A program made the position numbers and the translations under genes. The notes beneath the pieces are model-generated. The model made no database searches, was not told the DNA's origin, and saw nothing but the letters and a program-made list of their open reading frames with translations. From RYN-433 sp036558265 (lineage in GTDB: Bacteria > Planctomycetota > Phycisphaerae > Tepidisphaerales > Tepidisphaeraceae): a stretch of 7,422 nt of DNA. Each line of letters starts with the position of its first letter. Positions within the stretch are counted from its first letter, which is position 1. Below are positions 1-5,178 of the stretch, in pieces. The stretch covers positions 1 to 7,422 of the forward strand of contig DATBFY010000296.1 of NCBI GenBank assembly GCA_036558265.1. The letters are read 5' to 3'.

Positions 1-79
1 TACCCGGAACAAACAGAAGGTCCGTGCCCTGCTGCCTCAAACAGGTTTCGAGAAGCTTACCCCAATGTTTGTTGTCCAT
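1..79 (-). CDS. Partial CDS, 5' end only; possible PilT/PilU-like ATPase
   Basis: Reading leftward from an ATG at 79, 26 codons stay open to the window edge. The peptide begins MDNKHWGKLLETCLRQQ and continues GTDLLFVPG. The ATG has an excellent ribosome binding site, GGAGG with a 6-nt spacer, so this is very probably a real gene start. The pattern of a short helix (LLETCLRQQG) followed by (T/S)DLxxxxG resembles the N-terminus of the type IV pilus retraction ATPases PilT and PilU, which typically read LLxxxxxxGASDLHLxxG. That match covers only about 15 residues; the Walker motifs that would prove it lie outside the window. The gene start is well supported and the family name is tentative. Confidence 0.5.
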   Translation of the reverse strand, partial: MDNKHWGKLLETCLRQQGTDLLFVPG

Positions 80-85
80 ATGGCA

Positions 86-97
86 CCTCCCACCTCC
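86..97 (-). promoter_or_regulatory. Tandem Shine-Dalgarno (GGAGGTG twice)
   Basis: On the minus strand the sequence GGAGGTGGGAGGTG carries two GGAGG cores in direct repeat, at 97-93 and 90-86. The proximal core is 6 nt from the ATG at 79, the normal spacing; the distal one is 13 nt away. This fixes the start of the partial gene at the left edge. The doubling may be chance in a purine-rich leader (it is preceded by GTAAGTAGGTA). Confidence 0.6.
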
Positions 98-206
98 TAC
101 CTACTTACCCTTCCGCTTGCTCGGCTGTTTGCGCTAAACGACACGCGGCGCAGCGCGGCGGTTTGCGTAGTCGTTCAGTTCGAGGTCCGAGCGGAATACT
201 GCCGAT

Positions 207-434
207 GTGACACCACCGCCGCTCGAGTACGCTAAACCCGCAAAGAAGCCGTTGGCCCGGATGTGGTTCGTCGCCATCGGCATCCTCATTTTGGTCATCT
301 TGATCGTGTTCGGCATTCTATTGCCATTCTCGCGCCCCCAGCGAAGGACGTGTTCAAAGCGTTTCAGCAACAGTCGAACTGAACCACTGCTGCTGTTTCG
401 GTCATTGGCATTTCGAACCTGCCCGTTAGTTTGA
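207..434 (+). CDS. Small single-helix membrane protein, probably frameshifted near its 3' end
   Basis: A GTG start opens a 75-codon frame beginning MTPPPLEYAKPAKKPLAR, then one strongly hydrophobic helix at about residues 20-41 (FVAIGILILVILIVFGILL). A proline-rich start with LEYAxP and a lysine patch before a single helix resembles the many short membrane proteins of planctomycetes. An in-frame TAG at 168-170 makes GTG 207 the only upstream start; no good Shine-Dalgarno is visible, and ATG at 261 is an alternative. The last third looks wrong: after LLPFSRP this frame becomes Arg/Ser rich and its last 12 codons lie inside repeat copy A. In the +2-shifted frame the same DNA reads PPAKDVFKAFQQQSN and stops at 380-382, just before the repeat begins. 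One extra C in the C5 run at 335-339 would join the halves into a 58-residue protein. No function is assigned. Confidence 0.5.
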   Translation: MTPPPLEYAKPAKKPLARMWFVAIGILILVILIVFGILLPFSRPQRRTCSKRFSNSRTEPLLLFRSLAFRTCPLV

Positions 435-464
435 GATTTGATGCTTGGATCTTGGTGCTTGCCG
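396..464 (+). repeat. AT-rich repeat module, copy A
   Basis: This stretch (TTTCGGTCATTGGCATTTCG, then TTTGAGATTTGATGCTTGGA and CTTGGTGCTTG) is about 90% identical to 3682-3752 in the same orientation. It is much less GC-rich than its surroundings. Here it is followed directly by the GC-rich module in reverse orientation, so the two form a compound element. Its TTAG supplies the stop codon of the upstream small ORF; copy C has TTCG at that point. Confidence 0.8.
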
Positions 465-470
465 CGCCGC

Positions 471-580
471 CGGGAGGGTGGACGGCTGCGGCGTTGCCGC
501 GGGACGGTGTAGGCCGGGGTTCGGGGTGGAACCCCGATGGGCCGGAATTCCCTCTTCACTCCGCCGCATGCAGGCCCAAA
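471..580 (-). repeat. GC-rich repeat module, copy A (reverse orientation)
   Basis: The reverse complement aligns over about 105 bp with 3525-3632 and 1354-1447: terminus GGGCCTGCATGCGGCGGAG, then GGAATTCCGGCCCA, a hairpin, CCTACACCG, and finally GCAGCCGTCCACCCTCC. The central hairpin is TCGGGGT-GGA-ACCCCGA at 521-537, a 7-bp perfect stem. Relative to copy C two stem base pairs have changed on both sides, so pairing is kept. A second small hairpin, GCGGC-GTT-GCCGC, lies at 488-500. Confidence 0.8.
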
Positions 581-615
581 CCAGCGCCAGACGGGCGCTT
601 TGATGTCGGGTAACG

Positions 616-780
616 ATGCTCCGGGCGGGGGCGACCCGGCGGTGGCGTTCGCCGACGGTGTTGGCATCGCGACATCGCGGTGAAGTCGTCGGCCTCAAGG
701 CCGAATCTCAACTCGCCCCCCTCGTCCCCGCGACACCGGAGATTTTGACCCAAGCGCCGTTTCTTGGGTCAAAGTCGTAG
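616..780 (+). CDS. Weak candidate small ORF (54 codons)
   Basis: An ATG at 616 opens a frame that starts MLRAGATRRW, passes through EVVGLKAESQLAPLVPATPE and ends ILTQAPFLGSKS at a TAG. The C-terminal half has ordinary amino-acid composition, but the N-terminal part is Arg-rich, and there is no clear Shine-Dalgarno. The end of the frame coincides with the 11-bp inverted repeat at 744-773. The stretch could equally be a non-coding repeat that happens to be open. No family is recognised. Confidence 0.2.
   Translation: MLRAGATRRWRSPTVLASRHRGEVVGLKAESQLAPLVPATPEILTQAPFLGSKS
742..775. other. Strong hairpin, possible 3'-end structure
   Basis: TTTGACCCAAG (744-754) and CTTGGGTCAAA (763-773) are a perfect 11-bp inverted repeat around an 8-nt loop; in RNA it extends to 13 pairs with one U-G. 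It lies about 95 bp beyond the stop codon of the minus-strand zinc-ribbon gene and so could end that transcript. Neither strand has a T-tract after the stem, so it does not fit a classical intrinsic terminator. It may be a stability element or a repeat unit. Confidence 0.5.
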
Positions 781-867
781 GTTCGCGTCCGCCGAGCGCC
801 GAATCCTCTGACAAAAGAGCCTTAAGATAACCCCACATCCGCGCGCGAGCGGCAACACGCGCGTCAA

Positions 868-1323
868 TCACCCCAACGCCTCGGCCGGCACTGCCCCGCA
901 TTCCGGACACCGTTCCGGTGTGGCCCGCAGGTCGTACCCGCAACGCGCACAGAGGCCGTCACCGGGACGGGTCTTCGCGCGCCGCAACGTCAACAGGCGC
1001 AGAGCCGGAATAACGGCGAACATCAGAAACAGCCATCGGAATCGCACGTGCACCTCCAGCACGTCCGCCGGGTCCACGTTAAGCAATGGACCTTCGTGCG
1101 CGCCACCGGGCAATCGGCGTACCGCCATCACCGCCGCCTCGAAATAGTTGCCGATTGCAAGCCTCCCGTCAGTCGAGATGCATTCCCACTGGTGTCCGAA
1201 CGCTTGCCAGGTGCTCCGGTCCTCCCGCATGTGACTCCGCACCCACAGCACGGCCGTCGCCACGCACAAAAGGAGTGACAAGAGGGTGACGACGTTTACG
1301 ACGATTCGGACGAATCGACTCAT
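868..1323 (-). CDS. Two-helix membrane protein with C-terminal zinc ribbon
   Basis: This 151-residue protein begins MSRFVRIVVNVVTLLSLLL. Helix one is at about residues 7-28 and helix two at about 96-114 (RWLFLMFAVIPALRLLTL), with a ~65-residue soluble loop between them. Next comes a zinc-ribbon-like tail with Cys125-x2-Cys128-GYDLRATPER-Cys139-x2-Cys142-G. That tail is a very common ending of uncharacterised membrane proteins in planctomycetes, especially Phycisphaerae. The four cysteines probably bind zinc, and positive residues between helix two and the ribbon (RRAKTR) suggest the tail is cytoplasmic. The frame is open upstream to 1458, but codons 1324-1458 lie mostly in repeat copy B, so the ATG at 1323 is preferred. 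A GGAGG lies 16 nt upstream, too far to be ideal, and a TACAAT overlaps that interval. Function unknown. Confidence 0.8.
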   Translation of the reverse strand: MSRFVRIVVNVVTLLSLLLCVATAVLWVRSHMREDRSTWQAFGHQWECISTDGRLAIGNYFEAAVMAVRRLPGGAHEGPLLNVDPADVLEVHVRFRWLFLMFAVIPALRLLTLRRAKTRPGDGLCARCGYDLRATPERCPECGAVPAEALG

Positions 1324-1353
1324 TGCAAGCGAGATTGTACCTCCGCGTCTCCC

Positions 1354-1447
1354 TTGGGCCTCCATCCGGCGGAGATAAGTTGGAATTCCGGTCCATTGGG
1401 GGCGCTGCCCCAAACCCCGCCTACACCGTCCCCGGTTCCCCGCAGCC
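1354..1447 (+). repeat. GC-rich repeat module, copy B
   Basis: TTGGGCCTCCATCCGGCGGA, then AGTTGGAATTCCGGTCCA, the hairpin TTGGGG(G)C-GCT-GCCCCAA at 1396-1413, and AACCCCGCCTACACCG match copy C nearly base for base for about 75 bp. The 3' part then diverges (TCCCCGGTTCCCCGCAG). The hairpin here has one bulged G. No AT-rich module is attached. The outer end lies 31 bp upstream of the minus-strand start codon at 1323. Confidence 0.8.
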
Positions 1448-1903
1448 TGGGCCTCCATGCGGCGGTCCGCTTCGACGGTTCAGAATGTAAAGCGGCATTC
1501 ACAATCCCAAATTCGCAAAAAGGCTGACGTCACTTCTTTTGAGATAACCCCAGCGAATCTGAAATTCACCTGCAGACACCTCCAGAATGAACGCCCATAT
1601 TCCAAACTGCCGGACACGGCTTTCGCATCGATGACACGGCCATCGAGCAACCGAAGCTTAAGGGAGGAAGGCGCGATTACACCCACATCAGGATGCACGC
1701 TGCCTGCAGTGGGCCTCCAAGCGAAGCGCACAACCAACGTCCCCGGCGACTATATCACTCTCCTGCAAAGACAATGTGCAGGCCCAATCGCTCAAATTCG
1801 TCCTGTCGTGGATGGCTTACGGAATCATCGCGCCGGCGATCGGGCGGGACGGCACACGCGCAATCCGAGCGGAAACTTCACTCAGCCGCATGGAGGCCCA
1901 GGC
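1445..1903. repeat. 459-bp segment bounded by perfect 19-bp inverted repeats
   Basis: GCCTGGGCCTCCATGCGGC occurs at 1445-1463 and as its exact reverse complement at 1885-1903. The core TGGGCCTCCAT is the terminus of the GC-rich repeat family. Two more partial termini lie inside: TGGGCCTCCA at 1710-1719 (forward) and TGCAGGCCCAA at 1777-1787 (reverse), giving a nested inverted arrangement. The interior is less GC-rich than the flanks. It holds a minus-strand frame at 1480-1737 (85 codons, ending with DCECRFTF) that I do not recognise and would not call a gene; part of it reads through repeat termini. The whole may be a non-autonomous element or a pile-up of repeat ends. No transposase is present. 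Confidence 0.55.
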
Positions 1904-1952
1904 GAGCGGCGCATCGCGTCGGTCACACGCGATGGGTCAGACGAACCCGGAA

Positions 1953-1973
1953 GGGATCGTCAGTTCCGATCCC
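1953..1973 (-). terminator. Hairpin just after the alpha/beta hydrolase stop
   Basis: GGGATCG and CGATCCC form a perfect 7-bp stem around a 7-nt loop, starting 2 nt beyond the TAG at 1976-1978 of the minus-strand hydrolase gene. Position and stability suit a transcript 3' end. There is no T-tract after it, so Rho-independent termination is uncertain. Confidence 0.4.
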
Positions 1974-1975
1974 AC

Positions 1976-3496
1976 CTATTGTTTCACGGTTGCGCAGATC
2001 CAATCCTGCACCAGCCGCATCGCGGACTCGTCGATCACGTTGCTCCCGTCCGTCTCCACCGTCCTTCTCAGCGCATGGTTCAGTCCCGCGAGTTCGACAA
2101 CCTTCGCATTTGCGTTCCCGCCCTCTTTGAGCGACTTCTCAATCTCACCCAGATTCTCCTTGGCGTTTCCCTCGGCATCCGATGCGCCGGCCACCGCCAA
2201 GACGGGAATCCGACAATGACGCAGCACCGGTCGAGGGTCGTAGCGCAGGAAGGAACGCCACTTTGGACGCGTGAACCGGTCGGCGGCGACCTCGATATGC
2301 GGGTCCTCACCGGGTCTCACCGCCTGTTGCAACCGCGCGAACCTTCGCTTGAGCTCCCGGCAAATCTCCTCGGTTTCGAGGCCTTCTTTCGCCAGGCGGT
2401 AGAGCTCAGCGCTGATCTGCATTCTGACATGATGCTCTGTCCAATCGACGGCCGGTAGTCCTTGCCAGGCTCGCTCCGCTTGATCGAGGAAGATTTGATC
2501 GCCGGGGACGCCTACACCTCCCAACATCACGAAGAACCGGAAGTCGTTCGAGTCGGTGACCGCCAAGGCAGCCGCGGCCGTCCCCATGCTGTGCGCCAGC
2601 ACGCCGACCCGATCGGGCGAAATGGCATTCTGCGTGCGCATGAACGAGAGGGCTGCCCGGATGTCGCCGGCCCAATCCTGCATCGTCGCCTTGTCGAACG
2701 ACCCCTTCGACCCGCCCAGGCCCCGGCTGTCGGTTCGCAGCGTGGCGATGCCGGCTTGGGTCAGCCGATCCGCGATCACCCACATCCAAACCGCGGCGTC
2801 CGGGTTGCCCGGCACGTCGGGCTCCGCCAGCTCGGGCACGCTGCCCGGAGCCAGGATGACGGCGGGAAAGGGGCCGTCGCCGTTTGGCAGCGTCACGATC
2901 CCGGAAAGCGTCACGCCCGCGCTGTTGAACCGCACACGCTTGGCCGAATAGCCAGGCGCCGCGCTGGGAATCTGCGTTTTTCGCGCTTTACTTGCCGGCG
3001 CCTCGGCCGACCGCCGCAGGGAGACGGCGTACGCCGCGTCGCCGTACGTGTACGTTCCCTTTAGCTCGTCCGGTCGATCGCCGGGCACGAGTTCAAACCG
3101 GCCGGCGCGACCGCTCGGGGCCGTGATTTGAAAGGAAACGCGGGTCGCGTCCGCGGCAGCCAGCGTGGTCACCGGCCACTCGTTCTCGCCCCAGATCGCG
3201 GCCCAACACGTGGCCCGCATGAAACCGTTGGCGTCACGCCGAATCGTGAGCGCCACGTCGTAGCGACGGAGCAACAGGAGAACGTCATCGGGCTTTTCCA
3301 GATGACCCGTCCAGCGGCCCTCCACATCCGCGGGCTTTGGCGCCGGTTGGGCAGCAGCCAGCCAGGAGAACACGACCAGCGAGTGCGCCAAGGCGACGCG
3401 AAGACGACAAGCCCGGCATTGCCAGTTAGGAGTCAATTCAGCACCCTTCGCCCCGCGGGGCGCACAATCTCGGACGGGCGGCAAATCACACAGCAC
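1976..3496 (-). CDS. Exported alpha/beta-fold hydrolase (S33/Hydrolase_4-like esterase or peptidase)
   Basis: The frame gives up to 506 residues. The catalytic triad is readable: nucleophile Ser303 in GVLAHSMGTAAA, acid Asp440 in VAGASDAEG, and His474 in GLNHALR. An oxyanion-region strand PAVILAPGS lies at about 211-219, and DSRGLGGSKGSF at 256-267 is typical of alpha/beta hydrolases. A lid or insertion of about 110 residues (330-425) separates nucleophile and acid. Residues 58-165 form a separate beta-rich domain (EGRWTGHLEKP...KGTYTYGDAAY), the kind found before the hydrolase domain in secreted bacterial esterases. A hydrophobic stretch at 33-49 (RVALAHSLVVFSWLAAA) looks like a signal peptide. 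The start is uncertain: GTG 3496 sits 9 nt from GGGGGAGG but puts 30 residues before the signal, whereas TTG 3436 (residue 21) gives a normal signal peptide. Substrate unknown. Confidence 0.88.
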   Translation of the reverse strand: MLCDLPPVRDCAPRGAKGAELTPNWQCRACRLRVALAHSLVVFSWLAAAQPAPKPADVEGRWTGHLEKPDDVLLLLRRYDVALTIRRDANGFMRATCWAAIWGENEWPVTTLAAADATRVSFQITAPSGRAGRFELVPGDRPDELKGTYTYGDAAYAVSLRRSAEAPASKARKTQIPSAAPGYSAKRVRFNSAGVTLSGIVTLPNGDGPFPAVILAPGSVPELAEPDVPGNPDAAVWMWVIADRLTQAGIATLRTDSRGLGGSKGSFDKATMQDWAGDIRAALSFMRTQNAISPDRVGVLAHSMGTAAAALAVTDSNDFRFFVMLGGVGVPGDQIFLDQAERAWQGLPAVDWTEHHVRMQISAELYRLAKEGLETEEICRELKRRFARLQQAVRPGEDPHIEVAADRFTRPKWRSFLRYDPRPVLRHCRIPVLAVAGASDAEGNAKENLGEIEKSLKEGGNANAKVVELAGLNHALRRTVETDGSNVIDESAMRLVQDWICATVKQ

Positions 3497-3498
3497 AT
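3433..3498 (-). CDS. Possible 21-codon leader ORF overlapping the hydrolase start
   Basis: An ATG at 3498, overlapping the hydrolase GTG as ATGTG but in another frame, is 7 nt from the strong GGGGGAGG. It reads MCCVICRPSEIVRPAG, then RRVLN, and stops at a TGA (3435-3433). That TGA overlaps the alternative hydrolase start TTG (3436-3434) in a TTGA junction, the arrangement used for translational coupling, and AAGGG lies 8 nt before that TTG. Either this is a coupled leader peptide, or the pattern is chance and the hydrolase starts at GTG 3496. Confidence 0.3.
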   Translation of the reverse strand: MCCVICRPSEIVRPAGRRVLN

Positions 3499-3505
3499 TT
3501 TAACG

Positions 3506-3527
3506 CCTCCCCCAGAATAAATCTGGG
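3506..3527 (-). promoter_or_regulatory. Ribosome binding site abutting an inverted repeat, hydrolase leader
   Basis: The minus strand carries GGGGGAGG at 3513-3506, a strong Shine-Dalgarno. Immediately upstream CCCAGA-TTTAT-TCTGGG (3527-3511) is a perfect 6-bp inverted repeat whose last three G residues are the first three of the Shine-Dalgarno. The GGAGG core stays outside the stem, so full occlusion is unlikely, but the structure could tune initiation. The repeat's outer arm is the terminus of repeat copy C. Confidence 0.5.
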
Positions 3528-3632
3528 CCTCCATCCGGCGGAGCCAAGTTGGAATTCCGGCCCATTGGGGCGCTGCCCCAAACCCCGCCTACACCGCCCG
3601 GCGGCAACCGCGCAGCCGTCCACCCTCCGCGG
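3525..3632 (+). repeat. GC-rich repeat module, copy C
   Basis: This is the most complete copy: GGGCCTCCATCCGGCGGAG, AGTTGGAATTCCGGCCCA, the perfect hairpin TTGGGGC-GCT-GCCCCAA (3565-3581), AAACCCCGCCTACACCG, GCGGCAACCGC, and GCAGCCGTCCACCCTCCGC. It fills the gap between the hydrolase start and the rest of the compound repeat. Its outer end lies about 29 bp from the hydrolase start codon. The 315 bp between the hydrolase and the GH5 gene hold nothing except this repeat complex and a 49-bp linker (3633-3681). Confidence 0.85.
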
Positions 3633-3681
3633 GGGGATCGAGGCGGATCGCCAGCGCCAACCGCAGGGCGGACCCCGGCCG

Positions 3682-3752
3682 TTTGGGTCATTGGCATTTC
3701 GAATTTGACCGTTCGTTTGAGATTTGATGCTTGGATCTTGGAGCTTGGCGCA
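3682..3752 (+). repeat. AT-rich repeat module, copy C
   Basis: TTTGGGTCATTGGCATTTCG, GTTTGAGATTTGATGCTTGG and ATCTTGGAGCTTGG match copy A at 396-464 in the same orientation with few differences. Here the module is preceded by the GC-rich module in forward orientation and followed by a truncated reverse copy. Confidence 0.8.
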
Positions 3753-3760
3753 AGGCGAGG

Positions 3761-3788
3761 GTGCGGGGAACCCGGGATGGTGTAGGCC
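3761..3788 (-). repeat. Truncated reverse fragment of the GC-rich module
   Basis: GTGCGGGGAACCCGGGATGG, then TGTAGGCC, matches the reverse complement of copy B (GCGGGGAACCGGGGACGGTG, then TAGGC). With 3525-3632 in forward orientation, the AT-rich module of copy C is flanked by oppositely oriented GC-rich modules. The match stops at about 3788, some 24 bp before the GH5 stop codon. Confidence 0.6.
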
Positions 3789-3807
3789 GATTCTTGGCCG
3801 GCACACC
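3779..3807 (-). terminator. Imperfect hairpin after the GH5 stop
   Basis: GGTGT-A-GGCC, loop GATTCTT, GGCC-GGC-ACACC forms a 9-bp stem with an internal bulge, starting 4 nt beyond the GH5 stop codon. One arm is the edge of the truncated repeat fragment. There is no T-tract. It could act as an mRNA 3'-end structure; an intrinsic terminator is unproven. Confidence 0.35.
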
Positions 3808-3811
3808 GCTC

Positions 3812-4894
3812 CTAGTGCGCCTGGATCAACTCCAGCATCTTCCGATCCAGCTTGTGCCCCTTCCAGTCCTCGTACCGCACGTCCGCACGCCGCGAGTCCA
3901 GCGGGCCAAAATCCCCCCGGAAATTCCACATCGCCCAGCCCCATCCCGCCTCCTTCCAAAGCGCCAGGAAGTCCGCCATCCACGCCAGCGCGACCGCGTG
4001 CGGCGTCTTGTTGTAGCAGCCCCACTCGCCCACGTGCACCCCGCTCCCCTTCGCCGCAAGCGCCGTCCACGGCTCGATCCGGTCCTTGCGCAATCGCTCC
4101 CGGTTCCACACCTCCTCGTGGTCCTCCCGCCGATACGTCAGCGGCCACGTCGGCTCCGGCCAGGTATCCGACCCCTCCATCCAGTTCGCCTTGTAATGGC
4201 TGAGTCGGCTGGGGTCGTACCCGCGCGTGGACTGCGCGACCAGGCCTGCCAGGGCCGGCACCGGCTTCGTGCCCCAGCGAAGACCATCCGCAATGATCAG
4301 GCGATCCGGATCCGCTTCGTGGATCGCCCCGACCAGGCGCTTGACGACCTTGACGTACTTCTCCTCCGGGATGTCCGCCGGCTCGTTCAAGAGGTCAAAC
4401 GTTACCTCCCGGTTGGGCCGACCTTTATAGCGCTTGGCAAAGTGGGCCCAGTGGTTGGCGCAGGCGTCCAGCGCCCGCGCATCGTCCCAGAGCACCAGCG
4501 GCTCCTTCGGCGGGTTCACGCAGTACCCCGGCGCGCGGTGGAAATTGATGTTGACGTGAACCCCGTGTTTCCGCCCGAATTCGACGGCCTGATCCACCTG
4601 CTTGAGCGCATCCTCATCGATCCGATCCCACTCCTCCACCTTGCCACTGTTCCAGCACCGATACGACAGCGGCAGCCGGACGAAGTCGAACCCCAGGCTG
4701 GCGATCAGCTCGAAATCCTCTTCGCGAAACGGCCGCCGATGGTTGCCGTCGAACCATTCCAGCAGGTTGAACCCCCGCCAGCGCGGCAGGCTCGCGACGG
4801 TCGGCTCCGCAAGCTGTTGCCCCAGGGTGACATTGGAGAAGGCAGCGGCAGTGAGAGCGGCCGCAGTGCTCCGGAGGAATTGTCGGCGGTCCAT
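3812..4894 (-). CDS. Secreted GH5 (cellulase-family) glycoside hydrolase
   Basis: This 360-residue protein begins with a twin-arginine export signal, MDRRQFLRSTAAALTAAAF, followed by a polar region, so it is probably folded in the cytoplasm and exported by Tat. The rest is a single (beta/alpha)8 GH5 domain: RGFNLLEWF at 40-48, FVRLPLSYRCW at 71-81 with Arg73, NINFHRAPGY at 115-124, and FDLLNEP at 166-172 with the acid/base Glu171. The nucleophile Glu290 is in VHVGEWGCYN, and Trp323 in AMWNFRGDFG lies at the active-site rim. Together these define a retaining beta-glycosidase of clan GH-A. Substrate (beta-1,4-glucan, mannan or other) cannot be read from the sequence. No carbohydrate-binding module is present. 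The start is fixed by the Tat motif; GGGGGG directly before the ATG is a poor Shine-Dalgarno. The gene stands alone between repeat copy C and ybaB. Confidence 0.92.
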   Translation of the reverse strand: MDRRQFLRSTAAALTAAAFSNVTLGQQLAEPTVASLPRWRGFNLLEWFDGNHRRPFREEDFELIASLGFDFVRLPLSYRCWNSGKVEEWDRIDEDALKQVDQAVEFGRKHGVHVNINFHRAPGYCVNPPKEPLVLWDDARALDACANHWAHFAKRYKGRPNREVTFDLLNEPADIPEEKYVKVVKRLVGAIHEADPDRLIIADGLRWGTKPVPALAGLVAQSTRGYDPSRLSHYKANWMEGSDTWPEPTWPLTYRREDHEEVWNRERLRKDRIEPWTALAAKGSGVHVGEWGCYNKTPHAVALAWMADFLALWKEAGWGWAMWNFRGDFGPLDSRRADVRYEDWKGHKLDRKMLELIQAH

Positions 4895-4914
4895 CCCCCC
4901 ATGCTAATCCAGGA

Positions 4915-4926
4915 CACCCCGGGGTG
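4915..4926. promoter_or_regulatory. 12-bp perfect palindrome upstream of GH5
   Basis: CACCCCGGGGTG is a perfect loop-free palindrome 20 bp upstream of the GH5 start codon, where an operator could act. There is no second copy in the window and no adjacent regulator gene. In DNA this GC-rich a palindrome of this size can arise by chance. Confidence 0.25.
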
Positions 4927-5067
4927 ACAGCTTGTCGGAGAATTCCACGGGGACATGCCGCCGCGGGCACGCCTGAGCCCGGGTACGCCGTTTGCACAAC
5001 CCGCTGCACCGTCACTTCCTTTTCATCGGGACACGGACGTCGCAATCCGGTTTCGCGGAGTCCAATC

Positions 5068-5154
5068 GTGCGATACGTAACCCCCTTCCTCCAGTTGCTG
5101 CTTTTCTACAGCGCCGGCGCCGCCCTGATCTACGCCATCATCAGCGTGCGATAG
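5068..5154 (+). CDS. 28-residue single-helix membrane peptide
   Basis: A GTG start with GGAG 7 nt upstream (5057-5060) opens a frame starting MRYVTPFLQLLLFYSAG and ending IYAIISVR at a TAG. Nearly the whole peptide is one hydrophobic helix with Arg at both ends, a composition unlikely to arise by accident in this GC-rich DNA. It lies in the 284-bp gap between GH5 and ybaB, divergent from GH5 and convergent with ybaB, with 24 bp between the stop codons. The frame is open further upstream to a GTG at 4924, but that part is Arg/Pro rich and unlike protein. Small membrane peptides are often missed. No function is assigned. Confidence 0.45.
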   Translation: MRYVTPFLQLLLFYSAGAALIYAIISVR

Positions 5155-5178
5155 GGGGCGATAGAGCATCGAGAGCGA

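Noticed and set aside
583..601. Hairpin AGCGCC-AGACG-GGCGCT followed by TTT as a terminator on the plus strand
   Set aside because: The T-tract is only three bases and no convincing plus-strand gene ends just before it.
868..1458. Extending the zinc-ribbon protein to a start at 1458
   Set aside because: The additional 45 residues are mostly encoded by repeat copy B and contain the same PEFQL/WRP-like repeat translations; the helix starts naturally after ATG 1323.
1480..1737. An 85-codon minus-strand frame within the inverted-repeat segment
   Set aside because: No family, no clear ribosome binding site, and part of it passes through repeat termini; kept only as a note in the segment description.
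1457..2458. A 333-codon plus-strand open frame
   Set aside because: It spans repeat ends and the antisense of the hydrolase catalytic domain. It has no coherent domain, and the hydrolase on the other strand shows a full catalytic triad.
3486..4148. A 220-codon minus-strand frame upstream of and overlapping the GH5 gene
   Set aside because: It reads out of frame through the GH5 3' end and then through repeat copy C. Peptides such as PNGPEFQLGSAGWRPR are translations of the repeat.
3731..4927. A 398-codon plus-strand open frame
   Set aside because: It is the antisense of the GH5 gene, whose active-site motifs are intact. The plus frame is Arg/Pro rich, as expected for a shadow in high-GC DNA.
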